64,000 nucleotides of DNA. Origin: Tetraselmis striata. Lineage: Eukaryota > Chlorophyta > Chlorodendrophyceae > Chlorodendrales > Chlorodendraceae. Under the pieces are notes generated by a model, which was given only the letters and a program-made list of their open reading frames with translations, did not search any database and had not been told where the DNA came from. The position numbers and the translations under genes are program-made. Location: NCBI GenBank assembly GCA_006384855.1, contig VCJN01003121.1, positions 79,002-143,001 of the forward strand. Reading direction: 5' to 3'. Positions 23,131 through 34,279 of the stretch are shown piece by piece; the stretch's first letter is position 1, and each line of letters begins with the position of its first letter.

Positions 23131-23319
23131 AATACGGTAGGATGGTAGGATGGTTGTTTTAGGTGGTTGTAGGTGCGCCCCCCCCCCCCCCCCCCCCTCC
23201 CTCGCCCTCTGTTTTGAGCGACAAATAAATGGCACCTAAAACACACTTACAATTCTTAGTGGCCTAAAGTAAAGCTCGCCCTGGGACATCGGCCGAAGCC
23301 GCCCTATTTTGGGACTACA

Positions 23320-23410
23320 GGGTTAAACCCGGCTTTTGCTAAACACAGTGCAATCCCGAGTTGCCACTGCTCGGGATTGCACTGTGTTTAGCAAAAGCCG
23401 GGTTTAACCC
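23320..23410. repeat. Perfect hairpin: 41-bp arms, 9-nt loop
   Basis: 23320-23360 (starting GGGTTAAACCCGG) is the exact reverse complement of 23370-23410; the loop is TTGCCACTG. Such perfect arms indicate a recent origin or selection. It could be a foldback transposon end, an RNA hairpin precursor, or an assembly artefact. No gene overlaps it. Confidence 0.95.
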
Positions 23411-23749
23411 ATTTCTGCAAATAAAGTCAGAATTGTACCCTGTTTTGCAATTTTCCCTTAGTAGGCACGCCCGATTTAATGTGATGTTATAGTACTCTAC
23501 TTTCCGGAGAAACATGGGGGGGGGGGGGGGGGGGGGGGGTCACTTTGTAAGTGGCCTCAACTTTATGTTCACGTACTTGAGCAGTATTCCGCGGTTGGGA
23601 GCGGTGCATGAGCGGCATAGGCTCCGCCCCGCACCGCCGCCGTTATTATATCCACGCGGGCATATCCTAGGATGGCGCTACTTGGCTTGGCTGGACAGAC
23701 ACCTCCCGTTGGTCCACCCTAACCCACCATTTCACCCCTCCTCGCCAAG

Positions 23750-24109
23750 ATGGCTGACGACAACGACTTCAGCCTGAAGATCACTGTGATATGGGACGGT
23801 CGGCTTCTTGCCAAGTCTATGATGATCGACTTCGAGCGGGGGTGGCTGGAGACGCACACTCTCCGCGACCTCCTGGAGTTCGCGGTTGGCGAGGTCGACA
23901 ACAAGTTGGTGTTGAGAGCCGACGCCAAAATCTCCGCCAACTGCGTGCAACACGTGGACGTCATGACGGCCTCTGGGGGGAAGAGGCGTCAGCCTCAAGA
24001 TAAATACATCAGCCGCAGGCTAGAGAAGAAGGTATGGGAGGCGGTGATGCTTGACGTTCCAACCGACAAGATTCAGACTTACATTATATGTCGCTGCTTG
24101 ACGCTCTAG
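23750..24109 (+). CDS. Unrecognised 119-codon protein, possibly the start of a decayed gene
   Basis: ATG in good context after AT-poor sequence. The product starts MADDNDFSLKITV, is acidic then basic, and has a plausible folded composition (IWDGRLLAKSMMIDF). After TAG the next frame encodes MSLLDALAQSYTHEQ and ends KKQKKAA, as if one base had been lost. Further fragments follow to about 24930 with in-frame stops. I do not recognise the family; a transposon origin is likely from the surroundings. Confidence 0.35.
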   Translation: MADDNDFSLKITVIWDGRLLAKSMMIDFERGWLETHTLRDLLEFAVGEVDNKLVLRADAKISANCVQHVDVMTASGGKRRQPQDKYISRRLEKKVWEAVMLDVPTDKIQTYIICRCLTL

Positions 24110-25260
24110 CCCAGTCTTATACTCACGAGCAGAAGATAGCCAAGAAGCAGAAGAAGGCAGCTTAACCTAAGGCAGCTAAACCTTCAGCTCAGTGTGCTAC
24201 GCATGTTGTTGGCCGTGGACGGGGCCGTGGCTAGGGCCAGCAGTCGCACCCGACAACGCCTACTGAACAGCCAACACAGCCGGCTGGTAGGCAAGACACA
24301 GCCACTGCCGTGTCGTCCGGTGCACATGTAGTTGGCAATCGGACGGAATTTCAGATCGGAGGCATTGGGCGGCTGCGTGGAATTGTGCGTTGCAAGGAGC
24401 CGGTCTTCGAGAAGCCGAGGTGCATCTTCTCTTGGCAAGCATGTCGCAACATGGTGCTTTCATCGCGCGCTAATGAGGAGCCACCTGTCACACCAGAGGA
24501 GAGTACCAACTGGCGGTGAGCTGCTATGCCTCCTCAGTATGCATGTCACAATAAGTATATCATCTACTGCTGACACGCCATTGGTTAACTATGTCACCTT
24601 GCTATGGCGCGGGTGGCTGGCTGCCAATGGCCTTGCAGACGGTCATAACTCTGACATTTTCATGTGTGGCATGCAACCTCTGGATGAGGACCATCCTCAT
24701 CACGCTTCCTTTGTGTGTAATTCCCGCCTCACATGTGCTGATCCGGTGGAGATTGAGTATTACACACACTACAAGAAGAATAGCCCCACTTGGGATGAGT
24801 TCATCCCCACCTTGTGTGCAGTAGTGTGTACTGTGCATGATCATCATCAAGCGAGGTTTGCTGCCACTATCTGCTGCCCCCAGTCCCCCTTCACGCTTGC
24901 CACACAGCTCCAACTGATGATGCGTTAGTTGTGCTGATGCCCAAGTGATGAAGACGGAGGACGCATAGATGAGGTGTTACACACTGTCTACACCATTGCT
25001 TGGCCTTTGTGCAAAACCTGTGAGCGTGCCGGCTATCAAGTGCTCGTGAGAGGCGCCAAGGCCAACTCGTCCGCTGAGAAGATGCGAGAACTTGATAGGC
25101 ATGCAACATTGCGCATCACGGCAGCGCAGCACGGTGAGAGTAGCAACACATAGCAGTGGCATACAACAACTTAGCAGCATCATAGCACTACATGCATGGA
25201 GGGGTGGATAGGGCCACCGTGTGGCTGGGTTGCCATGATGCTCTGTGTAATTATATGATG
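24110..25260 (+). pseudogene. Broken coding remnants downstream of the 119-codon frame
   Basis: Several short frames of protein-like composition in succession: one containing AIGRNFRSEA/RTEFQIGG near 24330-24520, then WRGWLAANGLADG and PVEIEYYTHYKKN near 24600-24790, interrupted by stops and frame changes. This fits a degenerate continuation of the preceding gene, but no family is recognisable. Confidence 0.25.
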
Positions 25261-25390
25261 ATGGTTCCAAAAGGTGCCCCGCCCCCTTTCCATTTTATGC
25301 TTGCATATGGCAGGGAACACCCTCTTGCACACAGCCATGCCTTGAAACCATTAAATTAGTCATGCCAGTGGTAGTTTATACTATCATGTA
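25258..25390 (+). repeat. Dispersed repeat family B, copy 1
   Basis: Shares GATGGTTCCAAAA, TTTTATGCTTGCATATGGC, GGAACACCCTC and AGCCAT in the same order with 49270-49400. Non-coding. Confidence 0.6.
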
Positions 25391-26536
25391 ACTTTGGGCA
25401 TGTTCTACAAAGTACTGTGAGATCAACATAAACAAAGTAGAGGGGGGTATAAAACATAAAATTAAATCGGACCTGCCTTATGTTTATACCCGTATCTGCT
25501 ACCGCCGGTGTTACGGCGGGGTACCCCGACTACCAGTAGCGACTGGTACCATTGGCGACCACTGCTTGTCTTTCTCTTTACCTATCGCGGCGGAGCGTGT
25601 TCAGCTTATTGGGGGTGTAAAGTAGTACCGGTCCTACTAGTTACCCGTACCACTAGGGACTATGCTAATATGCTAAAATCACCTTCTGCTGCTAGCTCGT
25701 GTAAATATGCTAATAATATCATGCAAACAGCGAGTATTCCAAAAAGGTCAATACCAGGATATCTAATGTACTAAAAAATCACGCATCCCGCACGAAGCGG
25801 GATGGAGCTACCAGGAAGGGACGACTGGCGACTGGCGGTACCGGTACCTGTATGTGCGATTTTTGCGCACACATCTGATCAGCACGCGCACGTGGTAACT
25901 TTTCGCGCCACCGCGTCTCCTGTAGCGATTACAAGTACGGTACTGTATTGGTCACTGTGTATGGTACTGCTGCGGGACTAGTCGCTACGACGACCCCTCC
26001 GCCCGGCCCTGGTGCCCCCTCGGACCCTCCCCGCCCCCCCCCCCGGACTCGCATATGATATGATGCAGCAGCACCGCCCACCCTATGTACGAATACGCGT
26101 CTTTATGTGCCTTTCGGCACATTAGTAATCCTAACACTGCTCCAACCGGTGCAGGTACCGGTACTCGTACGGTGCTTTTTTATTTATCCGCGTGCAGCAA
26201 GACTGCAAGGATCCTTGCATGCGTGGACTTGCATGCTGTCACTCTAGCAGCAGCAGTAGTCGCTAGAAGCAGCAGCGCATCAGGGCTTTTATTTTAAATA
26301 TTGTAATTGACACAAGTAGTCAGTGCACGTGTATCAGTGGTACGGTAGTACGGGTACACGTGATTCATCAGTGGTACGGTAGACCGGTGGTACGGGTACG
26401 CATATCGGTATGGCTGCAAGCCTACAAGAGCCTGCTGTAACGACCCGAAGCATGCAGTCCGTCATTTCCCACACCCAGCAACGAGTCCTTCGTCCCATAC
26501 GCCGCACTTGACTTCGCAGTCCCTAACGCCCCTGCG
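25391..26536. other. Non-coding repeat-rich stretch upstream of the kinase
   Basis: Contains GTACC/GGTACC words, TAGTCGCTAC at 25979-25988, a one-mismatch copy at 26257-26266, and GCATCCCGC with its inverted partner GCGGGATG near 25790. No gene is supported. Any kinase promoter must lie in this stretch, but no recognisable core element stands out. Confidence 0.4.
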
Positions 26537-27487
26537 ATGACCACCTGGCTGAAGAGGCGGCTGACTGACGACGCCAAGCCCTGCGCCGCCGTAGTTGCGC
26601 CGCCGTCAGACGGAGCGAAGCGCGTTTCGACGATGGCAACCCAACCGGACGCCGATCCGTGCTGTACTCCCTGCTCGCGGAGTAACTCCAGCAGCGACGA
26701 CTACGTCATCGACGGCGTCATTGGTATCGGCTCCTTCGCTCAGGTCCGCAGCGTCGTGGACCGCTCATCCGGCTCAATATACGCCGCCAAGTGCTTCCTG
26801 CGCGGGCCGAAGAGCAGCAAGGAGGCGGTGGCCTCGGAGGTCGCGAACCTGCGGCTGTCGCAGCACCCCAACGTCGTGGGTTTCTACGACTACTTTGAGG
26901 AACACGGCAAGATGTACCTCGTAACGGAGCTTGTTCCCGGCAGCAGCCTGGACGAGGCCCTGGCCGAGCGAGGCTCCTACAGCGAGGAGGACTGCCGAGT
27001 GGTGATGAAGAACCTGCTGAGCGCTCTCGTGCACATGCACGCCGTCGGGGTAGCGCACAGAGACATCAAAACCGAGAACGTTGTGCTCGGCCGCAACGAC
27101 AACCCAGCAGAGCTGCGCCTAGTAGACTTCGGACTGGCTGGCCGCCTCACAGACTCCGTGAAATCGTTCAAGGTTCCGTGCGGCACTCCTGCTTGTGCCG
27201 CGCCCGAGGTTCTCCGGCGGTACCCCGAGTACGGCACAAGCTGCGATATCTGGAGTTGCGGAGTCCTGCTGTTCAATCTGCTGAGCGGGGCGCCGCCGTT
27301 CGACGGGCCAGACCTGGATGCCCTAGTGAGGAAGATCCGCGGCGGTAAATATTCCATGTGCGACCCGGTGTGGGAACTGATCTCGGGTGAGGCGAAGAAT
27401 TTCGTCAGACAGCTGCTCACGGTCAATCCCTCCGAGCGGCCGACAGCGGCGGCGGCTCTTACACACCCCTGGCTGGCAGAACTATAG
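26537..27487 (+). CDS. Intronless Ser/Thr protein kinase, CAMK/CDPK-like catalytic domain
   Basis: 316 codons, one exon. The first roughly 50 residues are Ser/Pro/Cys-rich. The kinase domain follows: Gly loop GIGSFAQV, catalytic Lys in YAAKCF, HRDIKTEN catalytic loop, DFGLA, a CGTPACAAPEVL activation segment, and a C-lobe ending LTVNPSERPTAAAALTHPWL. The C-lobe wording matches calcium/calmodulin-type kinases. All catalytic residues are present, so it is probably active. There are no EF hands or other regulatory domains after the domain, unlike a full CDPK. A TGTAA lies about 200 nt downstream (near 27695). The lack of introns, next to intron-dense genes and within transposon debris, suggests a retrogene or a captured gene. 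GC content matches the host genes. Confidence 0.92.
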   Translation: MTTWLKRRLTDDAKPCAAVVAPPSDGAKRVSTMATQPDADPCCTPCSRSNSSSDDYVIDGVIGIGSFAQVRSVVDRSSGSIYAAKCFLRGPKSSKEAVASEVANLRLSQHPNVVGFYDYFEEHGKMYLVTELVPGSSLDEALAERGSYSEEDCRVVMKNLLSALVHMHAVGVAHRDIKTENVVLGRNDNPAELRLVDFGLAGRLTDSVKSFKVPCGTPACAAPEVLRRYPEYGTSCDIWSCGVLLFNLLSGAPPFDGPDLDALVRKIRGGKYSMCDPVWELISGEAKNFVRQLLTVNPSERPTAAAALTHPWLAEL

Positions 27488-29923
27488 CCGGCCTGCCGGG
27501 CCAGAGGATCCCGACTACGTAAGCGACCCCTTAACGCCAACTCAGAGGCGTGTCCTCGACTGGCGAAGTCCGCAAGTCCTTGCGGAGGCAATCGCAATAA
27601 CGGCACATAAACTAGCGACTGTTACCAGCACATTATAGAAATAGTATACATAATATCGCAGCTGTAGAAAGAGCAGAGGGAGTATTATTGTTTTTTGTAA
27701 AGAAACTGCGGATTGCAGCCCAGCAGCAAAAATATCACTGGACAACGTCAAACCTAAAGTGTATGTAAATGACGTGAAACCAGGCTGAATGGACTACTGA
27801 TAGACTGTGCCGCTGCAGCCACATTCCCATCTTTTTGGCTGAGCGCACATCCCAGCCACATGCACATCTCAAACATCTGCATACAGCAGCTTCCAATCCT
27901 GACCGTGGGGCTCAGAGCTGCTTCCTCAATAGCGCGGCTTGCTGCGATCCAGACTAGGTGAACAGTTGGGAGAACCCAAGCTATCACGAGACAAACATGA
28001 TCCAACTTACGCATGGTTAAAGGATCTGGAACAAATCAAATGGATCAATGTGTACTTGTTGCGGTACTTCCATCAGGGCATGTAGCCTCATTTAATAATG
28101 AAACTAGCCTGAGAAATCGACACTTGATGGCTGAGCTACCTGTGGAGGAGCACACATGCCACGCAATGAAGAGCCGCAAAACGACCACTGCTAAAGCAGC
28201 ATTTTATCGAGATCCCACAAATGATAACAACGCGGCGATTTAATGTTTGTCACAGAAATGTGATCTTGTGGTCTTGACCACCTAGCCAATCCCGGTGCAC
28301 AGGCACCAAGGGGGGGGGGGGGGGGGGCAGGGACTCAAAATGATTTAATCATGACTGGGCAGTAATGACTGTGCACAGTGGTTTCCTGATTGCTAGCTGC
28401 TACCTATCTGCTGGCGCTTTGGCACAGCAAGGAACCACCCCCTTTCAAATATCTCTCCCCGCGCTAACGCACGAGGAAATCATGGCCGTGGCGTCTCGTG
28501 TAAATTGGGATACCAATGCATCACGGAGACAAGCTGCACTATTCCCTAGAAGCTCAGGCAACAGCCATCCGGGGCGGTTCGAGATAAGGGGCAGCCACCC
28601 GCTGGGGCTTTACAGCATGCATGGGGAGGGCCATCAGCGGAGAGGGAAGCGGTATGAGGGGAAGGTTGCAAAAAGCACGAAACTGCGGGCGGCACCACTT
28701 CCATGCGAATGGTTTTCAGGGCAGATTTTCCACGTATTCCAAAGGCAAGGTGATTTCTAACCTGCATGCACTGTATGCCCTGTTCAATGGGCGTGAAAGG
28801 AAGGGGTTTGGAAATCCCAGAGATTTCGCCCGGCAGCCTAGATAGTAAGTCCCTAGTGGCAGATCATGGCGGCCCTGAGGATCAACTGGGTCTGGGCGAT
28901 GGAGAGCTGAACGTCAGTGCGTAGTAAGTCAATTTCAATTTCAGACAACATATCAAAGCTCGCGATATATGAGGCTTCTTTCCGTTCCAGTGTGTGCCTC
29001 TGAGCACCTCCTTCTATCCGTGCGTGACATGTCTGCGCCAGCAAAAGAATCAAAATGTCGAAGCTAGAAACCCAACGGCGCTTGCTGCCTGCAATCACAG
29101 GCAATGGCATGCTGCCAGACATCTGATGACAAGGCATGCACACCTGTCGTCACACCTGACCGTGCCCTGCCCGAGACGGATAGCATAGTTGCCCTGTTTC
29201 CCCATGCGGCTAACAAGCGCCATCCCCGTGTAACACGGAATTTCATGCAGGCAGTGGTTCTACATGGTTATAAATCAAGAAGTCGAGTTGCCAAGGCTCG
29301 TCATTGTTTGCCACGATATGCCCTCCCCCCTCCCACGATATAAACTTCTCCAACATCCAATGTCACAAGGGCACGAATTTTTATATCGCACGTATATGCG
29401 TTCTATCTGTACGGATGCACGCCAAGAGGTAGCTTTACCATCGTAGAGCACATTCACAAAGGCGCGCTCTCCCCACCGTCGGCATGCAAGCAAGTGAGCA
29501 GTTCCCGCAAAACGGCCGATACTGCGATAAAGGCTTGCTCAAAAGCCGGCCCACCTACAGCTGCTGTCCGCATTCAATGCGCCCTTGGTAGAGCCGGGCT
29601 TCAGCCCATACTGCGCAGAGGTGCAGACCCCGAGTCAGCGGGTGGGTCCATATGGTCCATATTCACCTGCTAGGGAATCGTCCAGGGTATGTGGTAGGGC
29701 TGGCCGTCAATACGCTCTCATATTCTGCTATTGGGCTGCGCCTAGCGGCCCCCTCAACGGGGAGAATCCGCCCGTGCGGGGCGAGTACATCGCCTTTTTA
29801 TCGGGATGCGGGTCGCGCAGAAAGCCACTGTACTAGGGTCTGTAGGAGAACCTAAAAATATTTGCATCGGGCCCCCCCTACCCCCTACCCCCCTCGGTTA
29901 TATTTACTGAGAGGCGCCGCAGG
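27488..29923. other. 2.4-kb stretch without a recognisable gene
   Basis: Base composition is less GC-rich than in the genes. Two frames (28013-28243 and 28365-28760) have no recognisable features. A G run lies at about 28311-28327. I see no RNA gene or repeat here that I can name. Confidence 0.4.
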
Positions 29924-29931
29924 GTTCGAAC

Positions 29932-31916
29932 CAGGGTTGGGCTGCAGTATCGAGTGCACTGCAGACTGCAGAAACTGCAGCCTGCAGTTAGCCTACTGCA
30001 CTGCAGCCTGCAGTACTTTCCCGAAAAGGGACTGCAGTGCAGTTACCCAAAGTGCCCCAAATCTCACTGGATAGCGTTTGGATGGCGCCCGGCAATGAAA
30101 CAAGCCTTATGGCGACAGTTCCGGCGGTCCGAGCGCCGCGGATAGCACCGTACTCGCTTGTACCATCACACGTCGCCGCATCGGGGCACACACCAGTAGA
30201 CCACACACACCAGCCGAACCTATCCTCATTTTACGCTCACCGTGCTCATCCTCCTCTCGTCACTCTTCGTCAATTACATGGAGGGAGACCAGTCTGCCGC
30301 GGAGTAAGGCGCAGCGGCGATGGCGGACGAGGCGATGGCAGCGGACAGCACCGGCGCCGCAGCGGCCATCACTGCCGCCAACAGCTCAGCACGAGTGACA
30401 CAGACACCACTTGGGACGCAAGCCGACGATATTCTCATCGACAACGACCAAGATGACCCACTCTTAGGCCTGAACCCCAGTGCCCCCCCCCCCTGTCTAT
30501 CCTCAGCAAAGCCGCTTTCCAGCTTACCATCATAACGCTGGCTGAATGTGTGCCAGCTCAAATTATCATGTTGACTTTTTATATATCATGCCCTCACCTT
30601 TGCAGGTTTGAGTCCGAGCTGGACGAGATGAGGAAGGACATGAGGAAGCACATTGCCCAGCACATCTAGCCTATGCTGAGGCCGCTCACCGAGTTTGTGC
30701 CTGAGAAGGCACACGAGATCATGGCCATGCAGCTGGACCCTAGATACTGCAAGGGCAACCTATTCAAGCTAATGCTGGGCAAGCAGGAAGAGGCCCGGGA
30801 GTTGATGAAGGAATACGATGACAAGTCGCTCCTCCCCGTGCTGGTCCACTTGAGCCGGCACATGCAGACCAAGACGGCTACTGCTGCTGGTCCATCTGAG
30901 CAAGTTTCTGCGGGTTCAGACTATGATGATGACGACGATGATGGAGATGCCCTGTATTATGACGATGGTGACGTGAGGGTTGCCATAACCAGGCCGATGA
31001 GGCCGCCCTGTTGGCCGCTGCGGAGGCTGAGCTGCGCACCTTCCGCTGTTGCAAAATGCTTCCCAAGAGGACAGAGGACCCGTTGAAGTGGTGGAAGAAG
31101 CATGCTTCTTCCTTCCCCCTCATCTCTGAATTAGCTAGGATTGCTTTATGTGTGCCAGGCTCGCAGATTGAGTGCGAGCGTGTGTTCTCTCTTGCTGGTC
31201 TTGTCACCATGCGCTTGAGAAATAGAATGAACCTGGATAACATGGGTGCCTGCGTCTCTATTCAGAAGAATCTGGACTTGGATGCCAAGGTCAAGGAGCT
31301 ACTGGCGTCGTACTACGGGGAGGCTGCTTTCAGCGCCGTGGCGGCGGATCTACTCAAGCCATGCGGGGAGGATTGGCTGGCCAGCCAAGTCCTTGATGGC
31401 GAGGGCGAGGGGGAGGCCAGCCGCATTCAATGGGAAGCAGTGGAGCCCTTGCTCGAGCAGTATGGAGCCGAGCCAGCAGATGAGGAGGCGGGGGATTAGA
31501 GGGGTTTTTATGCATCATGCTTTTTTACGCATGTTTCACTATGCATGCGTTGGGACATCATCGTTGGACACACACAAATGTACACACAGTAGGTTTTTCC
31601 CCTCTGTAGGCAATTTAATGATGTATTACAACTTCCACCACGATTGCTGCCCCTCTGCATCCGCCATGGCAGCCCCTTTGCCCTTCACTGTCCCGCCCTT
31701 CCCTTCCCTAAAATCAGCAAATGCAGTGCTACAATGCAGCCCGTTGACTGCAACCTTAACTGCAATCGTAGGCTGCAGTGCAACCTTAACCCGTTGACTG
31801 CAACCTTAACTCAACCGTAGGCTGCAGTGCAGGCTGCAGTACTGCAGCCTGCACTGCAGCCTACTGCACTGCACTGCAGCCTGCAGCATTGGAAAGTGCA
31901 TTGCAGCCCAACCCTG
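29932..31916 (+). mobile_element. hAT-superfamily DNA transposon, complete ends, 1985 bp
   Basis: Begins CAGGGTTGGGCTGCA and ends with its exact reverse complement (15-bp terminal inverted repeats). It is flanked by identical 8-bp target duplications GTTCGAAC at 29924-29931 and 31917-31924, the length expected of hAT. Subterminal regions (29940-30060 and 31720-31910) are packed with CTGCAG/GCAGTGCAG words, also typical of hAT transposase-binding regions. The internal gene keeps the hAT C-terminal dimerisation domain but is broken. Confidence 0.9.
30604..31499 (+). pseudogene. hAT transposase remnant (C-terminal dimerisation domain)
   Basis: Two frames carry one protein. 30607-30980 starts with ESELDEMRKD, contains LDPRYCKGNLFKLMLGKQEEA and an Asp-rich tract, and has an in-frame TAG at 30667-30669. 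After a frame change near 30970 the second frame runs to TAG about 31499 with DPLKWWKKHASSFP, LARIALCVPGSQIECERVFS and LRNRMNLDNM, the hallmark hAT C-terminal block. The N-terminal zinc finger and most of the RNase-H-like catalytic core are missing. An upstream frame (30320-30535) may be the old N-terminus. Non-functional. Confidence 0.85.
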
Positions 31917-31924
31917 GTTCGAAC

Positions 31925-31990
31925 ATGCGCGGACCGGAATCATGAGCGTATTAATAGGCAGGCCCCCCCTCCGCCACCTATCACATCTCA
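31925..31990 (-). other. Degenerate tRNA-like sequence interrupted by the hAT insertion
   Basis: With the element and one target copy removed, the - strand reads AGGTGGCGGAGG ... TTCGAAC ... GGCGCCT. That gives an A-box-like TGGCGGAG, a perfect TTCGAAC T-loop, a 4-of-5 T-stem, a 6-of-7 acceptor stem and a span of about 75 nt. The D and anticodon stems are poor. It is most likely a tRNA-derived relic or SINE. The T-loop half lies left of the element (about 29904-29931). Confidence 0.3.
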
Positions 31991-32240
31991 AGCTATTAAT
32001 GAACATTATTAGTTCTTTATATCATAAAAATGCGCCACTGTACCACGCGGCGGTCGTGGCGATATGGACAGATACGTACATGTCAAGACTTTTGAGGGGG
32101 ACTGTATATGGCAGGGTAGTCGCTATAATGCGAGACATGCACGCCTTATACTTGGAGAGCTTTTCATCTATTATCATAGGGATTCTTTACATCAGTGCTT
32201 TAACATATGCGCACTACAAACAGAAATAACAACTACGAAA

Positions 32241-32375
32241 GGTTGCCAGCAAAAGAGAGACATAAGCCTGAAACTAAGGTCAAGCAGGAGGCCACGGAGC
32301 CAAGAACCAAGCGAGAGCCAAGGGAACCACAAAGTCGCCAAGTTGTCAGGAACCAAAGGGACCACCGCCCCGGGG
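32241..32375 (+). repeat. Dispersed repeat family C, copy 1
   Basis: Begins GGTTGCCAGCAAA, then AGAGACATAAGCCTGAAAC and a purine-rich run of AGCCAAGGGAACCA-type words. It is also present inverted at about 33005-33175 and direct at 34104-34262. Confidence 0.75.
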
Positions 32376-33004
32376 TAGGCCATCAGCCACTGCGAGGACG
32401 CTTGCAGCCAATGACCCGGGCCATAGCAACACATGCCGACGAGCGACGCGACGCAGGCAATTTAATCTTTTATTATATTAATTATTCTTATTCGTCGCAT
32501 ACATAGTCGCTATATATGTTATATATATGTATCCTGATATCCCTCATGCTGGTGAAGAGTTTGAAAAAGGCTAATATCCAGTGACGGTTCACCATGAAGG
32601 TATAAATCCTTGGTCGCTACGTCAGGTATGGTCGGTAGCTGTGCCCTGCGCCCCTGCCTGGCTGTAGTAGTAGCGACTATACGTGCACATGTAATCGCTA
32701 CCGGGTACAGTAGTAGACTTGCAGTCGCTACCAGTCGCATTTTTGATATCGACGACACAGTGCCATCACCAACGCAGGTGTTTTATTATACCAGTACGAG
32801 TCCCGGTACAGGTATTCCGGTTGTCTGCGCGCATGTGACGCACCGCGCGACCACCGTCAAATACACTACATAAATCGCTCGATATCAGCAGGTGCTTAAG
32901 CGCTATCTACAACACAATAGCACACCAAACCATATCGAACCAAAAGCACTCGTACAGGTATCGAACAGCATCCACATGTTTCCCTTTCGTTCGGTCTTTC
33001 TGGT

Positions 33005-33175
33005 CGTTCCTTGGCTTCAGTGCTGCCCTTGACCCTTTGCTTCCTTGGCAGCTTGGCGACTTCGGGGTTCCCCTGGCTCTTCTTTGGTTTCAGGCCTTCT
33101 TGGCTCCCGGCCTGGCCTCCTGCTTGACCTTGGTTTCAGGCTTATGTGTCTCTTTTGTTGGCAACATTTGCTTTT
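33005..33175 (-). repeat. Dispersed repeat family C, copy 2 (inverted)
   Basis: Reverse complement of the family C order, ending TGTTGGCAACATT on the + strand. With copies 1 and 3 it makes an inverted-direct arrangement over 2 kb. Confidence 0.75.
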
Positions 33176-33197
33176 AGATCTGTGTTTAGTTATTGTC

Positions 33198-33280
33198 TTT
33201 TTGGTTACAGGGAGAGCGTCCAGAGAATGCACGCAAAGTACTGGGGAAGGAAAAAGCCTACATTTAAGCAGAACCCTCTG
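33198..33280 (+). repeat. Dispersed repeat family D, copy 1
   Basis: About 83 bp, from TTTTTGGTTACAGGGAGAGCG to AAGCAGAACCCTC. It contains an acceptor-like TTACAG followed by a short open stretch (MHAKYWGRKKPTF). Inverted copies lie at 33781-33866 and 54463-54546. Confidence 0.85.
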
Positions 33281-33780
33281 TGTTTAGTGCGCAAATGTGT
33301 GCGCATGTGCACTGATGTATCACAAAAGTATCACAACATCCACATCGTCATCAATATAAACAATATCCTATAATGCGCCAAAGTACTAATAAGGTTGTTT
33401 ACTGCACGATACGTCGATACAGCAGTATCGTAACAAACGTAGTTACGAGCCCTACCACATTGTACTCGTAGCGTTTTTTACGCACTGTTTTTACTATTCG
33501 CAATTTCTTGGTCGCCCTGATACTGGCGGCGGTTCTGATACAGTCCGTGACTGCTGTGCAAACTTCATGTTGTGCGATATCGTGCACGACCACTAGCGCC
33601 CTGGTTGCCCACTGGATACGGAAGTGGACGGCGAGGCTTTCTGTGGCACTGCACATATTTCTCGCCGAATATCTCTCTCGGCACACCGGAAGCCGTCCCT
33701 TCGGCTTGGGCGGAAGATCTTTTAGGCCGGCCGGCCGACAATTACCTGCCACATCGCCGGGGCCCGCGGCCCGGCGCCAA

Positions 33781-33866
33781 GAGGGTTCTGCTTAAATGTA
33801 GGCTTCTTTCCCTTCCCCAGTACTTTGCGTGCATTCTCTTGACGCTCTCCCTGTAACCAAAAAGAG
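33781..33866 (-). repeat. Dispersed repeat family D, copy 2 (inverted)
   Basis: Nearly identical to 33198-33280 in inverse orientation and preceded by CCGGCGCCAA, as is the copy at 54463 (CCGGCGCTAA). The shared flank means the repeat extends beyond the 83-bp core. Confidence 0.85.
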
Positions 33867-34103
33867 CACCACTAGCGCTACATGTAATCCTTAGTGGTCA
33901 GATGTGTTTTTTTCGTAGAAGTCGCTTGAAAACCGGAATATATCGATATGTATGGTCGTCATATTTATAACATGCAGGGGTACTTGTACCGAAGTCGCTA
34001 CAAGCAAACAAATGACTGTAGTGATGAGATATTCTAACGATTATTTTTAGCTTACATCCCTGCTTTATGTGCACTACAAACAAAATTAAAAACAAATGTG
34101 AAA

Positions 34104-34262
34104 GGTTGCCAGCAAACGAGAGACATAAGCTTGAAACCAAGGGTCAAGCATGAGTCAAGAACCAAGGAAGAGCCAAGGGAACCAGGAAGTCGACAAGCTA
34201 CCAAGGAACCAAAGGGTCAAGGGAAACATTGAAGCCAAGGAATGACCAGAAATAAGCCCGAA
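34104..34262 (+). repeat. Dispersed repeat family C, copy 3
   Basis: GGTTGCCAGCAAACGAG, AGACATAAGC, then purine-rich AACCAAGG words. Best preserved at its left end. Confidence 0.7.
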
Positions 34263-34279
34263 AGGGAAACATGAAACCA

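Noticed and set aside
29924-31990. A functional tRNA gene disrupted by the hAT element
   Set aside because: The acceptor and T arms are suggestive, but the D and anticodon stems do not pair, so only a relic or SINE is claimed at low confidence.
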